Shown: positions 15,800-24,566, counted from the first letter of the stretch. The stretch: DNA of 64,000 nucleotides from Actinomadura sp. K4S16 (GCF_008327685.1 NZ_BDDE01000017.1:248001-312000), one strand, 5' to 3'. Numbers and translations: made by a program. Notes: generated by a model from the letters alone, not told the origin.

Positions 15800-16735
15800 A
15801 TGACCGACCAGATGCTGAAGGACGCCCTCGCCGCGCTGGCCGACCGCGCCCCCGACCCCGTCGACGGGCTCGCCGAGCGCGCCGTCCGCACCGCCGCCCG
15901 CCGCCGCAGGACCAGGACCGCCGCCGCCTGCGCGGCGACTCTCGCCCTGGCGCTCGCGGTCCCGGCGACGGTCATGACAGTGCGCGAGGACTCCGCGGCC
16001 CAGGCCCTCGGCTCTTCCGGCGACGCCGAGTTCGCGAAGGGGCTGCCGAAGAACACCCCTGAGCAGCTGGCGCTCGCCCGCATCTGCGTGAAGGACGACA
16101 GGCTCCCGTCCGTGCGGCGTTCCAAGCCGGGCGACCCCACACCCCAGAGCACGGTGCGTGACGCGATCGGCCCCGTGAAGGACTTCCGGGTACTGACGTC
16201 GATGCCGGTGAAGGGCGGGCATCTCATGGAGGTCGGCAGCCCCCGCGGCCTCGTGGTCTGCGTGAGCAACGGCAAGAGCCGCACGATGGGGCCGTGGCTG
16301 AACGCCTGGCCGGGGAAGTCGAGCGGTGGGCTCTTCGGATTCAGCGCGCCGCTGCGCGTGGACGCGATCAGGCAGATCCAGGCGCTGAGCCACTTCGACG
16401 ATCTGCTCGCGGTCGTCGCCGGGCGCGCCAAGCCCGGGGTGGCCAGGATCCGCGTCACCTGGGAGGGCGGGCGGGCGGCCGACGCGGCCGTCCAGAACGG
16501 GTTCTTCATCGCCCAGACACCCACCAGGATGGTGCCGGACCACAACGCCACCGGGGTGATGTCGAAGGGAGCGATGTCCTCTCCCACGATCCGCGTATTG
16601 AGCGTGACCGGGTACAACGCGGCGGGACGGGTCCTGCACACCTGGAGCCCCAAGGTCAGCTCGGAGGAGGCGGGCTTCGCCACAGAGGACTGCACCGACG
16701 GCATGACGCGCCCCCGCCCCACCCTCTGCGACTGA
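15800..16735 (+). CDS. Single-pass membrane protein paired with the sigma factor (possible anti-sigma)
   Basis: 311 residues; ATG 15800 after GGGGAG, 1 bp behind the sigma factor stop. Residues 1-35 are cytoplasmic and basic (AARRRRTRT), with a hydrophobic helix TAAACAATLALALAVPATVM at about 36-56. The remaining 255 residues are extracytoplasmic. Position and topology match membrane-bound regulators of SigE-type sigma factors, but the zinc HxxxCxxC anti-sigma motif is not visible and the N-terminal domain is short. The outer domain has no match I recognise. Probably senses an envelope signal; function inferred from context only. Confidence 0.75.
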   Translation: MTDQMLKDALAALADRAPDPVDGLAERAVRTAARRRRTRTAAACAATLALALAVPATVMTVREDSAAQALGSSGDAEFAKGLPKNTPEQLALARICVKDDRLPSVRRSKPGDPTPQSTVRDAIGPVKDFRVLTSMPVKGGHLMEVGSPRGLVVCVSNGKSRTMGPWLNAWPGKSSGGLFGFSAPLRVDAIRQIQALSHFDDLLAVVAGRAKPGVARIRVTWEGGRAADAAVQNGFFIAQTPTRMVPDHNATGVMSKGAMSSPTIRVLSVTGYNAAGRVLHTWSPKVSSEEAGFATEDCTDGMTRPRPTLCD

Positions 16736-16743
16736 GCCGCCCG

Positions 16744-16775
16744 GCGCCGGCCGCCGCCGAACGGGCGGCCGGCGC
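16744..16775. terminator. Bidirectional hairpin terminator
   Basis: A perfect 12-bp stem (GCGCCGGCCGCC at 16744-16755, complement at 16764-16775) with an 8-nt loop lies between two convergent genes and can serve both strands. Confidence 0.75.
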
Positions 16776-16783
16776 AGAACGGG

Positions 16784-17338
16784 TCAGCCGTCGCCGAGGA
16801 GGAGGCGGCCGGCGCGTTCGGTGACCTCGGCCCGGGTGCGGGTGCCGTGGTCGGCGGCGAGGAAGTGGCTGCCGACCAGGAGGCAGAAGGCGAGCATGCT
16901 GCGGGCCTCGACCTCGTCGGGGTCCGCGCAGAAGGTGCCGAACAGCTCGCGCAGGTAGTCCATGCGCTGGTTGTCCACGCGGCGGACGCGCTCGGCCACG
17001 TCCGGGTCGCGGCGGGCCCAGTCGCGCATGGCGAGGTCGACATGGAGGCGGTCGCCGGCGCGGGTGAGGAGACCCGCCCGCCTGATCTTGGTGCGGGCGT
17101 CGCCGCCCTCGCGTTCGACCTGGTCGCGCAGGTCGTCGACGGACCGCCGCTCCCACTCGTCGAGCATGGCGGCCAGCAGCGCCTTGCGGTCGGGGAAGTG
17201 GCCGTAGAAGCCGCCCTTGGTGACGCCGAGCGCCTGGGCGAGTGCCTCGACCCGGACGGCGTCGGGCCCGCCGGCGGCGAGGGCCTTCAGGCCCTGCTCG
17301 ATCCAGTTGCTGCGAGGCGTGCGCAATACGGCGGGCAT
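16784..17338 (-). CDS. TetR family transcriptional regulator
   Basis: 184 residues. The N-terminal helix-turn-helix has IEQGLKALAAGGPDAVRVEA then LAQALGVTKGGFYGHFPDRK, an almost canonical TetR recognition helix (GVTKGGFYxHF). The C-terminal domain starts with LLAAMLDEWERR and shows the usual helical ligand-binding pattern. Divergent from the gene at 17441. A perfect ATACGG-TG-CCGTAT palindrome (17374-17387) sits in the 102-bp spacer and is its likely operator. Ends 8 bp from a bidirectional terminator. Confidence 0.93.
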   Translation of the reverse strand: MPAVLRTPRSNWIEQGLKALAAGGPDAVRVEALAQALGVTKGGFYGHFPDRKALLAAMLDEWERRSVDDLRDQVEREGGDARTKIRRAGLLTRAGDRLHVDLAMRDWARRDPDVAERVRRVDNQRMDYLRELFGTFCADPDEVEARSMLAFCLLVGSHFLAADHGTRTRAEVTERAGRLLLGDG

Positions 17339-17373
17339 GGCCCATTATCGCCTCCCCCTCCCGGGGCCGATTC

Positions 17374-17387
17374 ATACGGTGCCGTAT
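17374..17387. promoter_or_regulatory. TetR operator
   Basis: ATACGG, centre TG, CCGTAT: a perfect 14-bp palindrome between the TetR gene (start 17338) and the divergent gene (start 17441). This is the form seen for TetR regulators with a GVTKGGFYxHF recognition helix. Confidence 0.8.
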
Positions 17388-17440
17388 ATTTGGCCGCGAG
17401 GCGGGCGCGACGGAGCGTCCGCCGACCGAGGAGGCCGGCG

Positions 17441-18025
17441 ATGAAGCTCCCCCCGACCGCGCACACCGACCGTCCCTGGCGGATCCACGAGATCACGCCC
17501 GACTTCCGGCTGGAGGACGTCTGGGCACTGCCCGCGACCGGCGGCCCGGAAGACTTCCCGAAGCTGCTGGAGCAGATGACCTCCAGCGAGAACCACCTGC
17601 CCGGTGTCGCCGGTGTGCTCTTCGCCATCCGCTGGCAGCTCGGGCGGCTGCTCGGCTGGGACAAGGAGGACTCGGGGCTGGACGGGCGGGTGCGTTCGCT
17701 GCGCGAGCGGCTGCCGGACGATCTGCGCGACCGCCCGCCGGGCCCCGCCCCCCGTTCGCTGCCGTTCCAGCCGCTCTACCTGACCGAGGACGAGTGGGCG
17801 GCCGAGACCGCCAACCGGACGATGCACGGCGTCATGCACGTCAGCTGGGTCCCGGACGGATCGGACGGCCACCGCGCCCACATGGCCGTCCTGGTGAAGC
17901 CGAACGGCCTGCTCGGCAAGGCCTACATGGCCGCGATCCTGCCGTTCCGGCACATCCTCGTCTACCCGGCGTTGATGCGGACCATCGAGCGCGCGTGGAA
18001 GGCCCGCCAGGCGGAACCGGCCTGA
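17441..18025 (+). CDS. DUF2867 family protein
   Basis: 194 residues starting at ATG 17441, preceded by GAGGAGG at a suitable distance; open frame extending upstream crosses the TetR operator and is not used. The sequence begins HTDRPWRIHEITPDFRLEDVW and contains FAIRWQLGRLLGW and PLYLTEDEWAAE, followed by MHGVMHVSWVPDG and HMAVLVKPNG, the pattern of DUF2867. This START-like small-ligand-binding domain is often found beside NAD-dependent epimerases. A conserved hydrophobic tail AYMAAILPFRHILVYPALMR ends it. Likely repressed by the neighbouring TetR. Function unknown. Confidence 0.85.
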   Translation: MKLPPTAHTDRPWRIHEITPDFRLEDVWALPATGGPEDFPKLLEQMTSSENHLPGVAGVLFAIRWQLGRLLGWDKEDSGLDGRVRSLRERLPDDLRDRPPGPAPRSLPFQPLYLTEDEWAAETANRTMHGVMHVSWVPDGSDGHRAHMAVLVKPNGLLGKAYMAAILPFRHILVYPALMRTIERAWKARQAEPA

Positions 18026-18055
18026 CCACGGCGGGCCCCGGCCCCCGGGCATGGA

Positions 18056-18094
18056 GCGGCCCCGTCCCTGCGGGGGCAGGAGGGACGGGGCCGC
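18056..18094. terminator. Strong bidirectional hairpin terminator
   Basis: GCGGCCCCGTCCCT (18056-18069) pairs perfectly with its complement at 18081-18094 over an 11-nt loop, between the convergent DUF2867 and symporter genes. Confidence 0.85.
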
Positions 18095-18169
18095 AAGCCG
18101 CGCGGTACCGGGCGACGGCCGCCCGCGCGGCGGCTCTCTGAGCCGGCTCGGTGCCGGCTCAGTTCCGGC

Positions 18170-19780
18170 TCAGTGCTCGGCCGCCTTCTCGGCGCCCGCG
18201 CCCGTGAGGGAGCGGACCTCGATCTCGGCGTACTTGGCCGCGTTGTACTCCTTGCTGAGCAGGGTTCCGACCAAGCCGCACAGGAAGCCGACCGGGATGG
18301 AGATGATCCCGGGGTTGTTCAGCGGGAACCAGCTGAAGTCGGAATCGGTGAACAGGGCCTTCTCCGAGCCCGACACCACCGGCGAGAAGGCCACCAGGAA
18401 GATGGCCGAGCCGAGGCCGCCGTAGATGGCGGAGACGGCGCCGGTGGTGTTGAACCGCTTCCAGAACAGGCTGTAGAGGATCGCGGGCAGGTTCCCGGAC
18501 GCCGCGACCGCGAAGGCCAGCGCGACGAGGAACGCCACGTTCAGACGCTGCGCGTAGATGCCGAGGACGATCGACACGGCGCCGATCACGAACGCGGAGA
18601 TGCGGGCGACGCGCACCTCGTCCCGCTCCGAGGCCTCGCCCTTCTTGAACACGTGGGCGTACAGGTCGTGGGAGAACGACGAGGAAGAGGCGAGGGTGAG
18701 GCCCGCCACGACCGCGAGGATCGTCGCGAACGCGACCGCCGCGATGACCGCGAGCAGGATCGTCCCGCCCGCGTCCCCGAAGACGATCTCACCGATCTTC
18801 TGGGCCAGTTGCGGGGCCGCGGTGTTGCCCGCCGGGTTGACCTTGGCGATCTCCTTGGACCCGACGAGCGCGGCTGCGCCGAAGCCGAGGACCAGGGTGA
18901 GCAGGTAGAACACGCCGATGATGCCGATGCCCCACAGCACCGACTTGCGGGCGTCGCGGGCGGTCGGGACGGTGTAGAAGCGGATCAGGATGTGCGGCAG
19001 CCCGGCGGTGCCGAGGACGAGCGCCAGACCGAGGCTGATCAGGTCGAGCTTGCCGGTGAGGCCCTGCTCCGCGGTCGCGTAGCGCAGCCCCGGCTCCAGG
19101 AACGCGCCGCCCTTGCCGCTCTGGTCGGCGGCGTCGTTCAGCAGGCTGGACAGGTTGAACCCGAACTTGCCCAGCACCAGCAGCGTGATCAGGGTGGCGC
19201 CGGTCATCAGCAGGACGGCCTTGACGATCTGCACCCAGGTGGTGCCCTTCATCCCGCCGAACACCACGTACACGATCATCAGCACGCCGACCAGCGCGAT
19301 CGTCGCGCCCTTGGCGAAGTCGCTGGTGAAGCCGAACAGCAGCGACACCAGCGCGCCCGCGCCGACCATCTGCGCCAGCAGGTAGAAGATCGACACGACG
19401 ATGGTGGAGACGCCGGCGGCGGTGCGGACCGGGCGGGGGCTCATCCGGAACGCCAGCACGTCCGCCATCGTGAAGCGGCCGGAGTTGCGCAGCAGCTCGG
19501 CGACGAGCAGCAGCGCCACCAGCCACGCGACGAGGAACCCGATCGAGTACAGGAACCCGTCGTAGCCGTACAGCGCGATCAGGCCGGCGATGCCGAGGAA
19601 CGACGCGGCGGACATGTAGTCGCCGCCGATCGCCATGCCGTTCTGCGCGCCGGAGAACGACCGCCCGCCGGCGTAGAAGTCGGTGGCGTTGCGGGTGTTG
19701 CGGCTCGCCCACACGGTGATCGCCAGGGTGGCCGCCACGAAGACCAGGAACAGGATGATCGACAGGGTCTCGTTGCTCAT
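18170..19780 (-). CDS. Sodium/solute symporter (acetate permease ActP-like)
   Basis: 536 residues from ATG 19780 with AGGAGG 4 nt upstream; the start overlaps the DUF485 gene stop (ATGA). It shows the SSS-family pattern with about 13 hydrophobic helices. Key stretches are DFYAGGRSFSGAQNGMAIGG near the N-terminus (unwound TM1 sodium site), GDYMSAASFLG and ASGNLPAILYSLFWKRF. Together with a preceding DUF485 protein this is the hallmark of ActP-type monocarboxylate (acetate, propionate, pyruvate) uptake. The neighbouring LytS/LytTR system and a second symporter suggest sensor-controlled carboxylate uptake. The exact substrate is not determined by sequence. Confidence 0.93.
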   Translation of the reverse strand: MSNETLSIILFLVFVAATLAITVWASRNTRNATDFYAGGRSFSGAQNGMAIGGDYMSAASFLGIAGLIALYGYDGFLYSIGFLVAWLVALLLVAELLRNSGRFTMADVLAFRMSPRPVRTAAGVSTIVVSIFYLLAQMVGAGALVSLLFGFTSDFAKGATIALVGVLMIVYVVFGGMKGTTWVQIVKAVLLMTGATLITLLVLGKFGFNLSSLLNDAADQSGKGGAFLEPGLRYATAEQGLTGKLDLISLGLALVLGTAGLPHILIRFYTVPTARDARKSVLWGIGIIGVFYLLTLVLGFGAAALVGSKEIAKVNPAGNTAAPQLAQKIGEIVFGDAGGTILLAVIAAVAFATILAVVAGLTLASSSSFSHDLYAHVFKKGEASERDEVRVARISAFVIGAVSIVLGIYAQRLNVAFLVALAFAVAASGNLPAILYSLFWKRFNTTGAVSAIYGGLGSAIFLVAFSPVVSGSEKALFTDSDFSWFPLNNPGIISIPVGFLCGLVGTLLSKEYNAAKYAEIEVRSLTGAGAEKAAEH

Positions 19781-20136
19781 CGGGCCTCCTCCGCGGCCGG
19801 GGCCGACTCCGCTTCGATGCGGGCGCGGATCTCGTCGGAGACGGGGTCGAGGCGGCGCTCGGCGTGCCGCGCGTACAGGTAGGCGATGAGGAAGGTGGAG
19901 ACGAACTGCAGCAGCCCGAAGACCAGGGCGATGTTGACGGCCCCGAACAGCTGGGTGCCCATGAAGTCGCGCGCCCATCCCGACAGGACGACGTACAGCA
20001 GGTACCAGCTGAGGAAAGCCGCGGTCATCGGGAACACGAATCGGCGGAATCTGCGCCGGAGTTCCTGGAACTCCGCGGTGCCCTGGAACCGTTCATAGAC
20101 GGTGGCGGGAGCGCTCTTATAGACGGACACGCCCAT
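19777..20136 (-). CDS. DUF485 membrane protein (symporter partner)
   Basis: 119 residues from ATG 20136. The ribosome site AGGAGG is so close (0-2 nt) that a GTG two codons later (20130) may be the true start. The sequence contains FQELRRRFRRFVFPMTAAFL then WYLLYVVLSGWA and FGLLQFVSTFLIAYLYARHAE, two membrane helices in the DUF485 layout. DUF485 proteins are almost always encoded just before an ActP-like symporter, as here with a 4-bp overlap, and probably assist its assembly or activity. Confidence 0.9.
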   Translation of the reverse strand: MGVSVYKSAPATVYERFQGTAEFQELRRRFRRFVFPMTAAFLSWYLLYVVLSGWARDFMGTQLFGAVNIALVFGLLQFVSTFLIAYLYARHAERRLDPVSDEIRARIEAESAPAAEEAR

Positions 20137-20287
20137 CCCTCCTCGGTTGTGACGCCGGTCACGCGCCACCGTAAAGAGCCTGCTGGAAGCCGACGAGGGG
20201 GCGCGGGCAAGGCTGCGGCAAGCCGCCATTCACCGTCGCCGGAAGGCCGCGGCCGTCGCCGAACGGTCGTTCTGGCGCGACGAACGG

Positions 20288-22018
20288 TCACACCCGCTTG
20301 GGCCGCCAGGTCCCCCGGTCCACGTCGAGCGACTCCGGAGTGTGCAGGCGCACCATCATCCGGGCGACACCGCGCGGTGTCCGCCTGGGCGTGCACAGCG
20401 AGACGACGATCATGACGGTGAACGCGATCGGGACCGTCCAGGCGGCGGGCTGGGCGAGCAGCGCGCCGAGCAGCCCGGCCGGCGGACCGGCGGCGATCGT
20501 CACCACCACCGCGGTACCGGCGAGCACGCCCCCGAGGGTGAGCCCGGCGAGCGCGCCCGGCACGGTGAGCCGCCGCCACCAGACGCCGAGGACGAGCAGC
20601 GGGCAGAACGTGGACGCCGCGACGGCGAACGCCAGCCCGACGACGTCCGCGACGGCGAGGGACCGGGCCGCGATCGCCAGGCCGAGCGGGACGGCGAGGG
20701 CGAGCAGCGTCCCGACGCGGAACGAGCGGACGCCGCCGCGCAGGATGTCCTGCGCCAGCACCCCCGCGACCGAGACGGTGATGCCGGACGAGGTGGACAG
20801 GAACGCCGCCACCGCCCCGCCCGTCACGAGCGCGCCCAGCAGGTCGCCGCCGAGCCCGCCGATGAGCCGTCCGGGCAGGGTGAGGACGACGGCGTCGGCC
20901 CGCCCGGTCATCAGCAGCTCGGGCGTGTAGAGGCGCCCGAGCACCCCGTACAGGGCGGGCAGCAGGTAGAACGCGCCCAGCAGCGACAGCACCACGACGG
21001 TCGTGCGGCGGGCGGTGCGCCCGTCCGGGTTGGTGTAGAAGCGGACGAGGACGTGCGGGAGCCCCATCGTCCCGAGGAACGTGGCGAGGATCAACGAGTA
21101 GGTGGCGTAGAGGGAGTGGTCGCGCCCGTCGAGCGGCAGCGCCCACTCCCGTCCGGTGGTCGCGGGGCGCCCGCTGACGTGCGGGACGTCGGCGCCCGCG
21201 GGGAAGGTGACGGACGTGTCCTGGTCGAAGTGGTGCGGCCCCGGCCCCAGTGCGAGCGGGGCGCCGGAGTAGGCGCGCCCGTCCACCCGTCCGTCCACGG
21301 TCACCTGGACGGGGGTCGTGACCTCCACGGTGACGGCCATGCCGACCGCGACGGTCGTGCGGTCGCCGAACCGCGGCGGGACGTCCGACGACAGGCCGGG
21401 CGCGCCGTCGTACCGCCACGCCATCAGCAGGAACACCAGCGGCACGGCCAGCGCGGTCAGCTTCAGCCAGTACTGGAACGCCTGCACCATCGTGACGCTG
21501 CGCATGCCCCCGACCAGCACGTTCGCCGCCACGACGACCGCGATGAGGACGCCGCCCGTCCACACCGGCGCGCCCGTGACCGTGCGCAGCACCAGCCCGG
21601 CGCTCTGGAACTGGGGCAGCAGGTACAGCCAGCTGATCAGCACGACGAACACGCTCGCGACGCGCCGCACCGCCATGGACTCCAGGCGCGCCTCGGCGAA
21701 GTCCGGCAGCGTGTAGGCGCCGGAGCGGCGCAGCGGCGCCGACACCAGGACGAGCAGGACGAGGTAGCCGCCCGTCCAGCCGACGGGCAGCCACAGCATG
21801 TCGGCGCCGTAGGCGAGGATCAGCCCGGCGATGCCGAGGAACGACGCGGCCGACAGGTACTCCCCGCCGATCGCGGACGCGTTGCGCAGCGGCGTCACCG
21901 TCCGGGACGCGACGTAGAAGTCGGAGGTCGTGCGGGAGATCCGCACCCCGAGGACGCCGATGAGCATGGTCGCGACGACCACCAGCAGCACGCCCGCGAG
22001 CCCGTACGCGGTGCTCAC
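20288..22018 (-). CDS. Second sodium/solute symporter with a large non-cytoplasmic insertion
   Basis: 576 residues from GTG 22018, coupled to the upstream small gene (GTGA). SSS-family features: DFYVASRTVTPLRNASAIGG and GEYLSAASFLG near the N-terminus, FLGTMGLPHVLVRFYTNPDG in the middle and LAFAVAASTFCPLLVLGVWW late. Between two membrane helices (about residues 215-305) there is a soluble insert beginning PPRFGDRTTVAVGMAVTVEV with VQVTVDGRVDGRAY and HHFDQDTSVTFPAG, beta-rich and absent from the other symporter. Likely transports a monocarboxylate, and the insert may be an external binding or sensing domain. Regulated, by context, by the LytTR system upstream. Confidence 0.9.
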   Translation of the reverse strand: MSTAYGLAGVLLVVVATMLIGVLGVRISRTTSDFYVASRTVTPLRNASAIGGEYLSAASFLGIAGLILAYGADMLWLPVGWTGGYLVLLVLVSAPLRRSGAYTLPDFAEARLESMAVRRVASVFVVLISWLYLLPQFQSAGLVLRTVTGAPVWTGGVLIAVVVAANVLVGGMRSVTMVQAFQYWLKLTALAVPLVFLLMAWRYDGAPGLSSDVPPRFGDRTTVAVGMAVTVEVTTPVQVTVDGRVDGRAYSGAPLALGPGPHHFDQDTSVTFPAGADVPHVSGRPATTGREWALPLDGRDHSLYATYSLILATFLGTMGLPHVLVRFYTNPDGRTARRTTVVVLSLLGAFYLLPALYGVLGRLYTPELLMTGRADAVVLTLPGRLIGGLGGDLLGALVTGGAVAAFLSTSSGITVSVAGVLAQDILRGGVRSFRVGTLLALAVPLGLAIAARSLAVADVVGLAFAVAASTFCPLLVLGVWWRRLTVPGALAGLTLGGVLAGTAVVVTIAAGPPAGLLGALLAQPAAWTVPIAFTVMIVVSLCTPRRTPRGVARMMVRLHTPESLDVDRGTWRPKRV

Positions 22019-22323
22019 AGCCGGTCGGCCCGGTCGACGAGGTCGGCGAAGTCGTCCTCGTTGCGCTCGGCCTGCCGGACGTACCACCAGCCGCACGCGA
22101 CGAACCACGGGTAGATCAGCCCGCCGAGCAGCACCCACGGCAGCGGCAGCCCGAACACCTCCTGCTCGCGCACCGCGGGGACGAGCGCGAACAGCAGCGG
22201 CAGGCCGAGCACCACCACGGCGAGGACCAGGCACAACCGGGCCGCCAGCCGCCACTGCGCGCGCACCAGCGAACGCATGTACGCCTCGCCGAGCCCGGTC
22301 TGCTCGTCGATCTCCCGCGTCAC
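22015..22323 (-). CDS. Small two-helix membrane protein preceding the symporter
   Basis: About 102 residues if GTG 22323 is used. An earlier start (a CTG overlapping the response-regulator stop near 22418) would add some 31 residues and is possible because it has GAGGCGG upstream. The core reads TREIDEQTGLGEAYMRSLVRAQ, then CLVLAVVVLGLPLLFALVPA and WVLLGGLIYPWFVACGWWYV, ending in an acidic tail NEDDFADLVDRAD. It plays the same positional role as DUF485 does for the other symporter, with a 4-bp overlap. Probably an assembly partner. Confidence 0.8.
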   Translation of the reverse strand: MTREIDEQTGLGEAYMRSLVRAQWRLAARLCLVLAVVVLGLPLLFALVPAVREQEVFGLPLPWVLLGGLIYPWFVACGWWYVRQAERNEDDFADLVDRADRL

Positions 22324-22415
22324 CGGGTACCGGGGCCGCCGGACGGCCCGGGTCCGCGGCCCGGTGACCAGCGTCCGCCCGGGCGCGACGCCCCGCCGGC
22401 CCGGTTCCGCCCCGC

Positions 22416-23165
22416 TCAGGGGGACCGCCTCGCCCGGCGGACGAGCAGGTCGCGCAGCTCGCGCACGTGCCTGCGGGCGACCGGCAGCTCGGCGCCGCCC
22501 ACGACGACGGTGCAGCGCCCCGAGTCGAGCCGCAGCTCCGTGATCGCCGACAGCGCCACGAGATGGCTGCGGTGCACCCGGACGAACCCGGCGCCGCTCC
22601 ACCGCTCGCTCAGCGCGGCGAGCGGGATCCGCACCAGGTGGCTGCCGCCCGGCGTGTGGAGCCGCGCGTAGTCGCCCTGCGCCTCGACGTACAGCACCTC
22701 CGCGGGCGTGACGAACCGGGTCACGCCGCCCAGCTCGACGGGCATGGGCTCCGGCTCGGACGGCTCCGGCGCGGCCTCGTCCTCCCCGACGGCCTCGGTG
22801 ACCCGCCGGATCGCCACGGCCAGCCGCTCCGGCCGCACCGGCTTGAGGATGTAGTCGGCCGCCTTGATCTCGAACGCGTCCACGGCGTGCTCCTCGTACG
22901 CCGTGACGTAGACGATCTGCGGGGCGCGGGCGAACTGGGCGAGGACGCGGCCGAGCACGGTGCCGTCCAGGCCGGGCATCCGGATGTCGAGGAAGACGGC
23001 GGCGACGGGACGCCCCTCGGCGAGCGCCCGGTCGAGCTTGCGGAGCGCGGCGGCCCCGTCCCGTGCGGTGTCGATCTCCCCGATGCGCGGGTCGGCGCGC
23101 AGCAGGTGGACGAGGTCGTCGAGCGCGGGCGCCTCGTCATCCACCGCCAGGACACGCAGGCCCAC
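22416..23165 (-). CDS. LytTR-family response regulator
   Basis: 249 residues from GTG 23165, with AAAGGA 8 nt upstream. The receiver domain (1-120) has acidic pair VDDE (8-11), phospho-acceptor Asp60 in VFLDIRMPG, Thr in VYVTAYEEHAVDAFE and Lys in DYILKPVRPE. After an acidic linker, the LytTR DNA-binding domain (about 148-249) includes FVTPAEVLYVEAQGDYARLHT and FVRVHRSHLVALSAI. Forms a two-component pair with the kinase 54 bp upstream. The symporter genes downstream are the likely targets. Confidence 0.95.
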   Translation of the reverse strand: MGLRVLAVDDEAPALDDLVHLLRADPRIGEIDTARDGAAALRKLDRALAEGRPVAAVFLDIRMPGLDGTVLGRVLAQFARAPQIVYVTAYEEHAVDAFEIKAADYILKPVRPERLAVAIRRVTEAVGEDEAAPEPSEPEPMPVELGGVTRFVTPAEVLYVEAQGDYARLHTPGGSHLVRIPLAALSERWSGAGFVRVHRSHLVALSAITELRLDSGRCTVVVGGAELPVARRHVRELRDLLVRRARRSP

Positions 23166-23219
23166 AAGACCATCCTTTCCGCACCGTTCGCCACATTTCA
23201 GTCAACAAATAACCCCACG

Positions 23220-24410
23220 TCAAGAGGCCGTCACACCCGGCCGGTACTTGGGGACCCGCACCGTGATCTTCGTCCCGGCGCCCGGTCCGGTCTCCACGGC
23301 GAGCCCGTACTCGTCCCCGTACACCTGCCGGAGCCGCGCGTCGACGTTGGCGAGCCCGATCCCCGCCGCGTCGTCGGCGGACGGCTCGGGCCGCTCCCCG
23401 GACAGCAGGCGGCGGACGTCCTCGGGGTCCATGCCGATCCCGTCGTCCTCCACGCTGATCACGCAGTCGGCCCCGGCGTCCTCCGCGATGATCGTGATCA
23501 GGCCGGGCTCGGACCGGTCCTGGAGCCCGTGCCGCACGGCGTTCTCCACGAGCGGCTGCAAACAGAGGAACGGGACCGCGACCGGCAGCACCTCGGGCGC
23601 GATCCGCAGCGTCACCCGCAGCTCCTCACCGAACCGGGCGCGCTGGAGCAGCAGGTACCGGTCGATCGACCGCAGCTCCTCCGCCAGCGTCGTGAAGTCG
23701 CCGTGCCGCCGGAACGAGTACCGGGTGAACCCGGCGAACTCCAGCAGCAGCTCCCGCGCCCGCTCCGGATCGGACCGGACGAACGAGGCGATCGTCGTCA
23801 GCGAGTTGTAGATGAAGTGCGGCGAGATCTGCGCCCGCAGCGCCCGCATCTCCGCCTCCATCAGCAGCGTCCGCGAATGGTCCAGCTCGGCGAGTTCGAG
23901 CTGGGCGTCCACCCACTGCGCGACCTCCTCGGCGGCGCGGATCAGCCCGGCGGGAACGTCCTCCCCGTACGCGGCCAGCGTCCCGACCACCCGGTCGTCG
24001 GTGGCCAGCGGCACGACCACGACCCTCCGGATCGGGCAGTCGAGCCGGTCGCACTGCACGTCGTGCACCTGCGTGCGCCCGTTTCCCCGCGTGACCTCGG
24101 CATGCTTGGGCCCGTCCACCGCGTGGTGGTCGTGCTCCCCGTCCCAGGCGAGCAGCCGCTCCCCGTCGGTGATGGCGAGCGCCTCGCACCCGAGCAGCGC
24201 CCGCAGGTGCCGGGCCGCCTTCTGCGCCCCCTGCTCGGTCAGCCCGCCCCGGAACGCCGGCGCCACCCGCGAAACGGTGTGCAATGTCTCGAACGTGGCC
24301 CGCCGCTCAGGCCCCCCGAGATCCCCCCGCCGCCGATGCCGCCGCCCCCACAGCAACGCCGGCACCCACGTGACCACCAGCGTCGCGGCCACGGCAACGA
24401 CCACACTCAT
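23220..24410 (-). CDS. LytS-type sensor histidine kinase
   Basis: 396 residues. One membrane helix at the N-terminus (2-22), then a GAF-like sensor segment (about 45-170). The kinase core contains ALRAQISPHFIYNSLTTI with the phospho-accepting His (about 196), the N-box LQPLVENAVRHG, and the ATP motifs VEDDGIGMDPED and GIGLANVDARLRQVYG. This is the LytS/YehU-like His_kinase plus HATPase arrangement. Only one membrane helix is present instead of the 5TM-Lyt domain, so a cytoplasmic signal through the GAF region is likely. The Cys pair in VQCDRLDCPI is a possible redox or metal feature. Confidence 0.94.
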   Translation of the reverse strand: MSVVVAVAATLVVTWVPALLWGRRHRRRGDLGGPERRATFETLHTVSRVAPAFRGGLTEQGAQKAARHLRALLGCEALAITDGERLLAWDGEHDHHAVDGPKHAEVTRGNGRTQVHDVQCDRLDCPIRRVVVVPLATDDRVVGTLAAYGEDVPAGLIRAAEEVAQWVDAQLELAELDHSRTLLMEAEMRALRAQISPHFIYNSLTTIASFVRSDPERARELLLEFAGFTRYSFRRHGDFTTLAEELRSIDRYLLLQRARFGEELRVTLRIAPEVLPVAVPFLCLQPLVENAVRHGLQDRSEPGLITIIAEDAGADCVISVEDDGIGMDPEDVRRLLSGERPEPSADDAAGIGLANVDARLRQVYGDEYGLAVETGPGAGTKITVRVPKYRPGVTAS

Positions 24411-24523
24411 CCGGCCAAACTACGCCGACCGGACACCCTCCGGGGGAGCCCGGCCCGACCGACTTCAACCACGCTGCCTCGGCGGACCTACGCGTGCGCG
24501 AATCGTTCCCTGTGCACCAGGTT

Positions 24524-24560
24524 ATGCAGCATTCAATGCAGCATTATCTGCTGTATAGTT
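24524..24560 (+). promoter_or_regulatory. Operator/promoter of the toxin-antitoxin pair
   Basis: The 10-mer ATGCAGCATT occurs twice (24524-24533 and 24536-24545, 12-bp period). The second copy also forms an inverted repeat with TGCTGTAT (24549-24556). A -10-like TATAGT lies at 24555-24560, just before the antitoxin ATG at 24567. This layout is typical of autoregulated toxin-antitoxin promoters. Confidence 0.7.
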
Positions 24561-24566
24561 GGTTGC

